Source: Ichthyophthirius multifiliis (Eukaryota; Ciliophora; Oligohymenophorea; Hymenostomatida). Taken from it: a stretch of DNA of 32,200 bases. This document shows, piece by piece, positions 12,000 to 21,864 of the stretch. The notes beneath the pieces were generated by a model. The model was not told the origin of the DNA. It saw only the letters and a list, made by a program, of their open reading frames with translations, and made no database searches. Both the position numbers and the translations under genes were made by a program. Positions within the stretch are counted from its first letter, which is position 1. Each line of letters begins with the position of its first letter. Location: contig NW_004086249.1 in the NCBI RefSeq assembly GCF_000220395.1, positions 1 through 32,200 on the forward strand, written 5' to 3'.

Positions 12000-12400
12000 T
12001 AGTTTTTTATCAAATATTAAGTCTACTATGTTTTATAATTTTAATACAATTATATCATACAATTTTAAAGTTTTATTCCATTAATCAATAATAACATTAT
12101 TAATACCCAAAATAATATAATTATTCTTTTATTATAAATTTTAATATTAATTAAAAGTTTCTATAATAATTTTATTAAATCTAAATAAGTAAATAAGTTT
12201 AGAAGTGATATAATATTTATAATTTCATTATTAAAATATTTATAATAAAAAAAATATTACTAGCTTTATTTTTATTGAATTATTGTTTCTATTTTTATCA
12301 ATAATTTAATATAATAATCTTAAGTTTTATATTACATTTATATAAAAATTTCTGTTCCAAATATTTTTATAAATCTATATAAGCAAATTTTTTATTTTTT
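12000..12400 (-). pseudogene. Possible decayed copy of the C-terminal half of the unknown gene at 13086-14046
   Basis: Read leftward, this stretch gives short frames resembling the C-terminal half of the minus-strand gene 700 bp to the right, in the same order. IWNRNFY followed by IIDKNRNNNSIKI compares with FWPQFYLFNK and IDQNYNPIETINF of the intact gene. Further on, a block containing YNKR...VLIMLLL compares with QKGRVLIFDLL. At the DNA level both have a TATTAATA...GAATAAAACTTTA block in the same position. Frames are interrupted and no start codon is visible, so this looks like a degraded, partial tandem duplicate, but the A+T-rich background makes chance similarity possible. Confidence 0.3.
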
Positions 12401-12476
12401 AATATATGATTTCAATTAATTTATAATAGAAAACTAAATTAATTAAATATATAAAAGCTAAAGAAGTAATATAAAA
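12401..12476. other. 5' flank of the tandem-WWE gene
   Basis: Short A/T-rich stretch in front of the ATG at 12477. No motif can be recognised. Confidence 0.4.
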
Positions 12477-12971
12477 ATGTAAGAAAACCAGGATTTTTCT
12501 TTCTAATGGTATTTTTTAAATAACGATTAATAATTTTAATAGTACTCAGACGAATTATAATAACAACTTGAACACTTTTATTAAATTTATATACAAGATT
12601 AAATAGAATAGAAATAAATTACAAACATAAAATTAGGAAATATAAATTATATAATAGATTTTAATAAATTTTTACAGATAAATACAAAAACAAGATTTTA
12701 GCGACCGATTTAAAGGATAGGATAAAATAATATATAAAAGTAAAAAATAACTTGGACTTATTTATCCAATGAAGAAGGATATTAGTTTTATGATTAAAAT
12801 CATACTAATAAATTGGAAGAGAATTACTAAGAATATTTAAAAAATAAAAGCTTGAATTAAATATAAATATATATTTAAAACAAAAAGTACATAATAGATT
12901 TTAAAAATATGATACAAATTAATGCATAAACAAAATATAAACGAATAATTAAAAGAATTGAAATATATTGA
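12477..12971 (+). CDS. Small protein made only of two WWE domains (putative poly-ADP-ribose reader)
   Basis: A single uninterrupted exon of 164 codons ending in TGA. The protein consists of two consecutive WWE domains. The first runs from about residue 8 (FSFQWYFLNNDQQF) to about 87: its first Trp is in QWYF, its Glu in LEHFYQ, then INYIIDFNKFLQIN and RFQRPIQRI. The second runs from about residue 94 (ITWTYLSNEEGYQFY) to the end: Glu in LEENYQ, then KYIIDFKNMIQINAQTKY and KRIIKRI. The pattern W-x-Y ... L-E-x-x-Y ... Y-I-I-D-F-x-x-x-x-Q-I-N ... R-x-x-x-R is that of WWE domains. In other proteins these read poly- or iso-ADP-ribose or bind ubiquitin-pathway partners (Deltex, RNF146, HUWE1, some PARPs). 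No RING, PARP, DTC or other catalytic domain is present. The second signature Trp is replaced by an aromatic (Phe or Tyr) in both repeats. Partner and function are unknown. Confidence 0.85.
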
Positions 12972-13085
12972 TTTATAAATCTATTTTTTAAAAAATAAAT
13001 ATTATAATTAGTTTTAAGATTTTAAGAAATATTTTTTTAAATTATAATAACTTATTTTTTTATATTACATTATATTTATAAATTT

Positions 13086-14046
13086 TCATATATTTAATAT
13101 TATAAGTTACAAAAAAGTTTAATAATTTAGTTTATGATTTAATAATAATTTTCTTAATTCTTATAAATTAACATGATCATTATCTTATTATATAAATCTT
13201 AATGCTATAAAGTTTTATTCTAGTAAATCAAATATTAATACTCTTCCCTTTTATTTTAAAGTTTCGTCAAATTTGCTACAAATAAATCTAGTAATTGCTA
13301 TAAATTCATTTTATTTCATAGATATTTATTCAGTTATACTATAAAACTAAGTATGTTTTGCATTTTAAATTTATAATAAAATACAATTTTTTTAAAAAAA
13401 ATTACTCTTATAATAAAATTTATAGTTTCTATGGGGTTATAATTTTAATCAATAACGATTTTATTAAATAAATAAAATTAAGGCCAAAATATTTAGGAAA
13501 AGTCTTCATGCGGGTTAATACCAATTGTGAGCAATATTCTAGTCATTATTTCTTATTTATTTTTACTTAAAATATCTATATAATGATTTTTAAAAACTTT
13601 AAAAATTATAAAGTTATCATCTTTTTAATCTAAAAAAAATGTAATAATTACAAATAAAACAACGATTTTTACTTTTTAATTTTTTAATTTCTAAAGCTCG
13701 ATCTGAATTTTTTCTCCTTCTTTTTTAAATTCAATTTAATTTATTTTAAAAAATCAGCCTAATAAATAAGTGCATCTTAAGAAAGTTTACATAATTAAAC
13801 GAAAACTTACAATATAAGATTATTCGGTATTTTTTATATACCAAAAGAACAATTATTTTTGAACTTCATATTGTTCAAAATATCATTAATTCTAATATTG
13901 TTGTTTGAAACTATAATATCTTCTTCTGTAAATTAACTATTTTAAATTTATTAACTATGTCTAGTAATCCCTGTTTAAGTATATTTAAATACTTTCTAAA
14001 ATTATTAAGTTCTACTAAACTTCTATTTATTATCCATTAAATTCAT
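13086..14046 (-). CDS. Unknown ciliate protein with helical C-terminal half, possible EF-hand-like
   Basis: The start is ATG at 14046 or, in frame, 14037 (MDNKQKFSRTQQF). The N-terminal part is polar: KYTQTGITRHSQQ, then FTEEDIIVSNNNIRINDILN. After an apparent one-base shift in a T/A run near 13720-13735 the frame gives EFKKEGEKIQIELQKLK, then NKQEIMTRILLTIGINPHED, FSQIFWPQFYLFNKIVIDQN and NPIETINFIIR. An intron at 13347-13405 joins this to FYSITEQISMKQNEFIAITR, KGRVLIFDLLEQNFIALRFI and QQDNDHVNLQELRKLL before TGA at 13088-13086. The last segment looks a little like an EF-hand loop and helix, but lacks the full acidic pattern, so that is weak. One missing base gives 300 residues. A 22-nt GT...AG segment at 13630-13651 could be a second intron, with a different frame upstream. 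I do not recognise the family. Confidence 0.6.
13347..13405 (-). other. 59-nt intron in the unknown gene
   Basis: On the minus strand it begins GTAATTTTTT and ends ATACTTAG. It joins NFIIR to FYSITEQ in frame. Without splicing the frame hits TGA shortly afterwards, whereas the spliced frame stays open for 86 more codons. Confidence 0.7.
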
Positions 14047-14113
14047 ATTTTTAAAAGCGCTAATTTATTTAGTTAAGGTTTTTGATTTTTCCAAATTAAA
14101 AAGCTAATTTTTT

Positions 14114-14840
14114 TCATGAAATTAATTTTAATTTATTTATGGGGATAAATTTATGTAATTTTGACTTATTTTACTATATTAGTTTAGGTTTTGTGTATCT
14201 CTTAAGTTTATACTGTTTTCCTATATACTGGTTTATTATATTTAATAAGTTAGTTTTTTTTACTCTTTTATTAAAATGTATGCCTGTTGCTAGTCTATTT
14301 TGGATAAATTATTCATATTAAGTTTTAACATAGGGTTTATATTTATATTTATAATTCTTATATTATTCAGTTTCAATATATTTTATAAACTCTTATGATT
14401 ATTTTCCTTACTTTTACTTTTTTTTATAATTTTTTTTATATTTATTCATTTTTTTTTTAGATAAATATTATTTTTAACTTCTAAATAATTAGATTTTTCT
14501 ATCTAATGAATACTTTTTAAAGAATTCGCAAATTGAAATTGGGCTTTACCAAAAACTCTTTCTTCCCTTTTTAATTCTTCTAATTGTTATAATTTTTTTT
14601 CCTAATGTATTTTAGATCTATTTTTTTTTTAGCTAAATCTTACTTTACATATCTAGGCATGTATACTTCAATTTACTATTAATCAAATGAATTTCCTAAT
14701 TAGTTCATAAAATAGTTAACATTATTTTCTAATTCATTAATGTATTATTTATTATTCTTATATAAAGGTACTTTTAATTATACTTTTTAATTTTTATCTA
14801 AATCATCAAAAAAATCATCAATTTAAACTATTTCTAGCAT
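14114..14840 (-). CDS. Unknown coiled-coil/basic protein
   Basis: ATG at 14840 begins MLEIVQIDDFFDDLDKNQ, followed by NELENNVNYFMNQLGNSF and EVYMPRYVKQDLAKKK. At a run of ten T (plus strand, 14621-14630) the frame shifts by one base into RSKIHQEKKLQQLEELKREE and RVFGKAQFQFANSLKSIHQI. An intron at 14417-14478 (62 nt) then leads to SQEFIKYIETEQYKNYKYKY, LATGIHFNKRVKKTNLLNII and a basic tail ending in TGA at 14116-14114. With one base restored in the homopolymer the total is 221 residues. The middle is a charged helix, probably coiled coil. I do not recognise the family. The next minus-strand gene starts only about 70 bp downstream, so the two could be one interrupted gene, though a clear TGA separates them. 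Confidence 0.55.
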
Positions 14841-15189
14841 TTTTTAAAAATATTTATTTCCTAATCTCTATTAATTAGTTATTTTAATATATTTATTTAA
14901 TTAAAAGATAAAGATAAAAATAAGTTTTGTTTTTTATATAAATAAAATATTTTTTTTTAAGAAAATGATAATAAATCTAATTGTACTTATATTATTTATA
15001 ATAATGTTTTGTTTCAACTAATATAATAATATATTTTTTTTTCTATCAAATAAATTAAAAAATTTTTTTTTTAATTATTGTAAATTTTTAAAAAAATAAA
15101 AAATATTTTTTTTTATTAAATGTTTATTTAATTAATAATATAATCAAAAATAAAACTAATTTTAAAAATTAAAAATATAATTTAAAAAT
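14841..15189. other. Divergent intergenic region, A/T only
   Basis: It separates two genes transcribed away from each other and should hold both promoters. The sequence is A and T runs with no recognisable element. Confidence 0.5.
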
Positions 15190-15454
15190 ATGTCCTTAAA
15201 TTTATACAATAAAAAAATATCAAAACTTGAAGAGGTACTTTTTAAAAATAATTAACTTATATTTATATTTTTAAAATATTAAAAAAATATTACAATTTTT
15301 TAGAAAAATAATTCATTTAAAAAAAACTTATCAGAATTAAAAAAGTCAATAAGCTTTATGAATAAAAAATAATACTAAAAATATAAAGAAATATTATTTA
15401 GCAAAACATAAGAGAAACAAACTTATTAATAATCATCATAAAATTAATATCAAA

Positions 15455-15514
<60 letters not shown>

Positions 15515-16377
15515 TTTAAGAAAATTTACAACAATAATAATAACAGCAATAATATTAAAAAATAATTTAAAGTCAAAAGAATAATTAATAATTATAATAA
15601 GAAACTCATTCTTAAATAAGAAGTATTATTTAATAAGAATTAATCGATAGTAGTATGAAATATAATAATTAATATAATTAGTAAGATTAATTAAAGAATG
15701 AAAGTATATATGTTCCTGAAGATACATAGACTTAAATTTAATCAATATTAACAATTAAAAAATTATAATAATAAAAAAGTTAATTAGAGCATGAAATTAA
15801 TTTATTAAATTAAAAGGCAAATAGATTGGAATATAGTGGAGGTTTAAATAAAAATTTGATGAAAAATTATAAAGATATTGATTTATTATTATTAGGAACT
15901 AGTAGAAAATATTAAAAGAATTATACGATTAATGAAGATAATTTAGAAATTGAGTGGAGATAATTATAAAAAAAACTCAGTAAATATTAAAATAAAGAAT
16001 TTAATGAAAAACCATAAAAATCTTAAGTATAATCAAAAAATTTAGCAAAGCGAAATTGTAATCAAGTTATTCCTTAGAATAATTTATTTATATAAAAAAA
16101 TAATTCAGAAGAGTTAAGTAAACATTCTTATCGAGAATCTCAAATAATTAAAAAAGATAATTTGAACTTTTAAAAAATTCAAGATAATTTATAATAAATT
16201 AATATTAAAAAATCTTGTGATTTGTAAGACAAATAATAAAGTTATATCTATTAAGAAAAGTGTTCATATTAATTTAGCAAATAATAAATAGATAAATTAA
16301 GTAAATAAATAGATTAATTAATAATATTTAGTAATCAAAGCAAATAATAGTATTATTTTTAAAAAGAAAATTATTGA
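15190..16377 (+). CDS. Glutamine-rich coiled-coil protein of unknown function
   Basis: Two exons, 15190-15234 and 15304-16377, joined by a 69-nt GT...AG intron, give 372 residues in one frame ending at TGA. The protein starts MSLNLYNKKISKLEEK. The first third is dominated by glutamine, including 19 consecutive TAA codons (15457-15513). The middle has coiled-coil character (ILTIKKLQQQKSQLEHEINL) followed by the most protein-like block, NRLEYSGGLNKNLMKNYKDI, DLLLLGTSRKYQKNY and NLEIEWRQLQKKLSKYQ. The rest is Gln/Lys/Ser-rich and probably disordered. No catalytic or binding domain is recognisable. The uninterrupted frame supports a real gene. Confidence 0.7.
15457..15513 (+). repeat. Pure TAA trinucleotide tract encoding 19 glutamines
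   Basis: Nineteen consecutive TAA triplets lie in the reading frame of the surrounding gene, so under the ciliate code they encode an uninterrupted polyglutamine stretch. Flanking codons also include many TAA. Confidence 0.85.
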
Positions 16378-16787
16378 AAAATATATATTTTTATTTTATT
16401 ATTATATATATTTTAGTTTACAAAAAATTTCCTATAAAAATTTAAAAATTTAATTAATTTTATTGCTTTATTTTATGTTAATTTTTTTATTTTTTTTATT
16501 AAAAATATTATATTTCTTTTTAATATTATTTTTTTTAAAAAATATTATTTTATTTTATATAAATTTATATTATTTTTCTTTTTAAAAATTTTTATTTATA
16601 TGAATGTTTTTCTAATATATATTTATGATTTTTAATTTACTAATTTTATTTTTAATAATATAAATTTTATTTTATTAATTTTTTTTTCTTTTTTTTAAAT
16701 GTATTTATTTAAATATATTCCTAAATAAAATAATAATTAATTAATAAAAGTTTATAAATATAAAAAAAATAAAAGTATATTAATACT
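16378..16787. other. Intergenic, T-rich, no gene seen
   Basis: Runs of T follow the upstream stop codon and A/T-mixed sequence leads to the next ATG. No frame with protein-like composition was seen on either strand. Confidence 0.55.
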
Positions 16788-17908
16788 ATGTCTTATCCAG
16801 CAAGCAACGAAATGTCAAATAACAAAGTAAATTTACCTAATTCATTAGAAGTAAAATCTGAATTTATTACAATTTAAACAAAAGATGAGGATAAAACATT
16901 TACATTAACAAAGCAAGATGAAAAAAAAGATAATATCTAAAAAATTTAAAAAGAAAAAAATATTTAAAATGAACCTGACAATTTGAAAATTGATAGGAGA
17001 TTTTAATTCCAAAAAGAAGAAAATTTTAAAAAAAGTACAAATTGTTTTGTATGTAATATTACATTTAAAATAATGAGTGAAAAGTCCTATAATTGCCTTT
17101 TATGTGCAAACTCAGTATGTGGCCCTTGTTCTAGTAAAAGAGTTAATGATTAAAGAGTTTGTGATATATGTTTTTTAAAGTTTAAAAATATAAAAGGAGA
17201 GAAAAGAAAAAAAAGATTATTAGAAACAATAAATGATTATTTAAAAATTAAAAAATAACATAAAATAATTATAATAATAAATATAAACAGTTGAAACAAA
17301 AAGCAAAAAATGAACTAGGAAAGTAAATTGTTAAAACAAGAAAACATTTCAAAATTAAATTAATTATAAGAAGAAATATAATAAAAAAATTTATAATAGT
17401 AAAATCTAAAAATGAAATTATAAAAAAACGAAAAAGAATTGAAAGATAAAAAAATCGAAAAAATACAAATTATAGATAACTTAGAAGAAATATAATAAAA
17501 AACATTAATTTAATAATAAAATAAAATTGAAAACCTATAAAATGTACTTTAAAAGAAAAACACTTAACTTTAAGAAGTCTTAGCTTACAAATAATAAATT
17601 AGCACATCTGATTCTATTATACGTTTACCTAATTATGTTAGAGCAGTTAGAAATGATTGCGAAAATATCTTAGAAGCTATTATATTTTTAGATAGATAAG
17701 AAAAAAAAACTCTGTTGCTAGTTCTTAATTATAAGATAGCAAAATTGATAAAAAACTTACTACTAGGTAAGATTTTACATCTGGACAAGAACATTATGCT
17801 TAGAGTTATATCGTTCAAGATTAAGAATAAAGTGAGAAATTTAAGCATGATATGAGTGAAAAATATACTATGGAAAAAAATAAAAAAGGAGGCTGTTTTT
17901 GTGGTTGA
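16788..17908 (+). CDS. FYVE-like zinc-finger protein with coiled coil and cysteine-containing C-terminus
   Basis: Starts MSYPASNEMSNNKVNLPNSL, with a polar N-terminal region of about 80 residues. A zinc finger follows: CFVC, 13 residues, CLLC, 4 residues, CGPC, 10 residues, CDIC, so eight cysteines in FYVE order. CSSKRVNDQRVCDICF is typical of the end of a FYVE domain, but the basic R-x-H-H-C patch that binds phosphatidylinositol 3-phosphate is not there (SYNCLLC instead), so lipid binding is doubtful. Next is a long coiled coil (KLNQLQEEIQQKNLQQQ), a conserved-looking RLPNYVRAVRNDCENILEA, a Ser/Gln-rich linker and the tail KNKKGGCFCG before TGA. The coiled-coil frame contains a TGA at 17292-17294, needing two compensating indels or an unseen intron. 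There is also a one-base loss in the A9 run at 17701-17709. With that base restored the span is 373 codons. Confidence 0.65.
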
Positions 17909-18171
17909 TTATAATATTTAATTAATAAATAAAAGTATTTTTATTTATGAAAAAACATAAATATTTAAATTAATTTTTTTAAAAAAAATACCAAAAATAA
18001 TATTTTTTATTATTGAAAAAAAAAAGTATTATTATTTGTAATAATACATAAAGAAAGTAAATATATTTTTTTTAAATTAATCATTTTTATAAATTAAAAA
18101 AATAAAATTATGTAAATATTATTTATTTCTATTTAATAAAATACATAAAAAATTATCAAGAAAAAAAAAGA
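17909..18171. other. Intergenic spacer
   Basis: A/T-rich gap between two plus-strand genes, with runs of A and T. Nothing is recognisable. Confidence 0.5.
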
Positions 18172-19059
18172 ATGAATGCATTTAATCCAATATTAACTTA
18201 AATCCCGCCAAAAAGAAATATAGAAGAAGACGAAGGATACGTAATTCCACAATTTAATGCTCCAAATTTCAATATTGCACCTCAAATATAACCATAAGCT
18301 TAATTTTAATCTCAAAATACAAACCCAATTTAATAGCAAAACATAAACTATTAAAAAAATCCAACAATTCAAAAAAATAATAATACAGTAAAAGTATATA
18401 ACATATACTATGAAGCAACCGATTAATAAATACTGGATTACATGCAAACAGCAGGGCCTATAATTTAAAAGAAAATCGAAAAAGATGACAAAAAGAAAGT
18501 GACAGGAATATTTACTTTCGCAGATAATGAAAGTGCTCTTTGTGCAGTCCGAAATTTGGATAAATTAAAAATTTGTAACAGCGACAGAGAGTTAAAAGTT
18601 AAACTAGAAACTGTAGGGGGTAACGAGGAATCTAATAATGAAGATTTTATTGATTTTGATGAATTGGAAAAGGCTTAAAATTTAGAAGAAGCTGTAAAAA
18701 TGATTGATTTTAATTTAAAAATCGAAATAATGAATATGGTTAAAAAAATGGGGGAAAAAAATGAAAAATATCTATATAACTTATTAATTGCGAAACCTAA
18801 ATTATGTGAAATTTTTCTTTAAATTCAATAAGAAGTCCTTTAGAAATAATAACCAAATTTTTTGTTGATAAAAGGAGGTAATAATGAAGTTTAGTAAAAA
18901 AATATCGCTGCTAATGATAAATAAGGAATTTAATAAAATAAAGGTTAGTAATTAAATTAAATTTAATAGGCTTAATTTAATATTCCCTAATAATTTAATA
19001 ATAAATAAAATATAAATTTATATTAATTTTAGAATCAAACTAATTAAAAGTTTATGTGA
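18172..19059 (+). CDS. CSTF2: CstF-64/CSTF2-like mRNA 3'-end processing factor (RRM plus hinge)
   Basis: Subunit of the cleavage stimulation complex that recognises the U/GU-rich element downstream of polyadenylation sites. A single exon of 295 residues. A Pro/Gln/Asn-rich N-terminus of about 75 residues precedes the RRM: RNP2 is VYNIYYEATDQQILDYM (CstF-64: VGNIPYEATEEQLKDIF), then AGPII, RNP1 VTGIFTFADNESALCAVRNL, then RELKVKLE. After an acidic linker comes the hinge, EIMNMVKKMGEKNEKYLYNL and LIAKPKLCEIFLQIQQEVL, corresponding to the CstF-77/symplekin-binding hinge of CstF-64. The remainder is Gln/Asn-rich and ends NQKFM. I see no equivalent of the C-terminal three-helix domain of animal CstF-64. 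The RRM is usually at the extreme N-terminus, so the leading extension is unusual. YEAT and the hinge together make this assignment fairly firm. Confidence 0.82.
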
Positions 19060-19306
19060 AATAACTTCTCTTTTTTTTTTTACTTAAAAATTAAATATAT
19101 AAATAGAAATAAATCTTTTTTATTAAAAAAAAATAAAAAATTAAATAATTCTTTATTTTTACTTTTATTTTTAGTTTATTTTTTTAAAACTAACAAATGA
19201 TTAAAAGTTATTTTTTTTTTAAAAAAAAATAATACATTCATTAATATTTAATATTAAAAAAAAAACTTCTTTTATATTAATTTATCTTTTTATTTAAAAC
19301 AAAAAA
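19060..19306. other. Intergenic spacer upstream of the calcium-channel gene
   Basis: A/T-only sequence between the CSTF2-like stop and the first ATG of the channel gene. No element is recognisable. Confidence 0.5.
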
Positions 19307-21814
19307 ATGTTTAATTTCCATAATGAAAGCGGTGAATTATTTTGCCGAATAATAGACAAAATCGAAAAGAAGTTATTTATTAGAAAATTATAATAATATG
19401 TAAAGTCCTAAGCCATACTAAATCAAAGCTCCACTGTATAAAAAAATCCTCTTCAATAATACAATAGTATTCTCTAAACTCAAAATTCCATCCATTATTC
19501 AAACGAAACAAAATCACACTACTAATAAAAAGAAGAAATAAATAGAAATTCCCAACAAGAAGCAAAATAAAATTCTATTTTAAAAAGCATAAATTAATAA
19601 AGAAAGTCAATTTAAAATTAAGAAAATATATAAATTCATAAAGTTTAGACATTAATATAAGATTTTAAAGATTAAAAAGAAATAAACTACCACAACAAAT
19701 AACTATAGGACCATATGAATACGTATTAATTATAACTATAAGAACAATCACAAAGAATATAAAGAACATTAAAAGAAAACTAATAATATCAATATCAATA
19801 TCAATAATAAAATAAAAAAAAAGAATATAATTAATAAAACATTAATATGAACGTTCAATGCAATGACATAGTATATTTTAAATACTATAGTGATAAATAA
19901 AAAGGAATAATTTCCGGTGATGGTATTGCTAATAATAAATTAGAATGCGTATCTATAAAGCAAGGAAAAAAATATGAAGAATAAGACCAAACAAATTTCT
20001 AATAGGAAAATGAGCAAAATTTCTCCGAAAAAGAAACATAATACCTTAAAAAAAATGCAGCTTTAATTTTCAGAAAATGTCTTTTCAGAGTTAAATGTGC
20101 ACCTAAATATACGAATTAAAATCTTTTAATTTTTAAGAAAACTACTCTTAATTAGAAAGATCCTCTTCTTAATAATATGCAAACATTACAAATTGAAGAT
20201 TTAGAAAAAGCAGCTCAAGAAGAAATTGAGGAAAATTAAAGATTCGCGGAAAGATCTAAAAAATTAAATTTAATTTATGGGTAATAAGTTTAATTAGAAC
20301 ATTTATATTCTGGATGTATTCTTACTATCAATCCTGATGTTTTGGCCTATGAATATTGCTGTAAGGAGGCTAGTTTAGAAGAAACAGCTAATGAATGGTC
20401 GAATTTCATCATTAAATCAGCTAATAATTCCAAAAAATTAGGAGAACCGATAATGTATTTAGATTAAATAGCCCTTTTCTGCGCCAAAGACCCGAACTTT
20501 GCCATAAATATATCCCAAAATAATGAATTATGCGACTAAAATAAGAATTCTTAATCATCTTTTGACTACGGTTTGGAAGTAAATAGCACAGATAAATCTG
20601 CACCTTTAAAAATTTACTAATTCATGGACAGTTAAACTGAAGAAGACCGAAAACTTTAAAAAATAAACTGCACAAGCACCTTAGAATCCGGTGAAGTAGT
20701 ATATTTAATAAATAAAAGAGTAAAAAGTAAAATATCAGTTATAAAAAAAAATGATTTAAGGCAAAATCTTAAAGAAAAAACAGTTTTTTTCGAATAAGAA
20801 AACCAACAAGCTCCTATAGCTTAAAAATAATGTTTTTTCTAAATAACTGACTTTACATCAAATATAAATAATTAATATAAAGTAAGTATGGATAAAATAG
20901 TCAAAAATGATACATTAGATGACTAAATATAATCTCTTTGGGAAATTCAAAAAATTAAAAGTTTTGATAGTACTTTAGCTGAATATTCTGATTTTTATAG
21001 AATTAAAAATGTTTGGACAGGACTTTATTTATGTATCTAAAATAATGAAATTTCCCTTTGTCATGATGGCAATTTAGAATAGGCTTGGTTTTAGTTCTAA
21101 CCGAAAAAAAGCGTACTTTTGACATTTTAAAATGTCTAGTTTTAATAAAAAGTTAAGATATAGTAAGAAGTTTAGGGTTAGGTGTATTTTGTGAAATGTG
21201 GAGGGTCTCATAGTTAGGGTTTGGTTTAAATTATTAATAAATATTAACTTAATAAGGAAAAAAGAGATTCGGCAAAATTTGAAATTATTTAAGGCAAATA
21301 AAAATTAATGTAATATTATTTTATTATATATATATTTATTTGTTTATTTATTAAAAAAATAAAGATAATTAGCTGATAAAGTATCTAGTTTATTTCCTTA
21401 ATTAATGAATTTTTATTTATTTTTATAAGATTGGGGTATAGAACGTAAAAGAGATAAATATATATATACTTATTAATAAGCATTTGATAAATAAAAAGAA
21501 CTTTATAATTATAAATAATAATTAATTTAAAGTATTTAACATTTAGAAAACTTCCTTTAATAAGATTCTAAATTAAAAATGAAATAAAAAATATTACTAG
21601 ACGCCGGAATAATAAATATTCTCCTATACATCGTAAAGTTAATTCATTTTAAAATCTATGGTCAAAAAAAAGAAGAAACCGAATAATATAATATTCCTGG
21701 TTTAGGCATTTAAATATAAGAAATTCCTGAAAAAACAGCATAAAAAATCGCATAATTAAAATTACAAAACATTGTCACATCTTTATATAATGTAAACTAA
21801 ATTATAATATATGC

Positions 21815-21864
<50 letters not shown>

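Noticed and set aside
13600-13680. CFIC-like motif suggesting a relation to the IP3 receptor C-terminus
   Set aside because: The short RCFIC match appears only in one of three competing frames. No transmembrane segments or H-x4-H follow, and the downstream sequence bears no resemblance to the channel tail.
14139-14321. Plus-strand hydrophobic ORF starting MGINLCNFDLFYY
   Set aside because: It is antisense to the C-terminal exon of the minus-strand unknown gene. The minus frame is longer, polar and spliced in frame.
18193-18447. Minus-strand membrane-like ORF in the CSTF2-like gene
   Set aside because: It is antisense to the N-terminal region and RRM of the CSTF2-like protein, whose frame is open for the full length of the gene.
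19380-19565. Minus-strand hydrophobic ORF near the start of the calcium-channel gene
   Set aside because: It overlaps the Gln-rich N-terminal extension, which is in frame with the conserved channel domain. The antisense frame is a composition artefact.
19841-19850. Upstream gene ending in TGA overlapping the channel's ATG (ATGA overlap)
   Set aside because: Careful phase counting shows that the ATG at 19307 is in the same frame as the channel. The apparent TGA belongs to another frame, so it is one gene.
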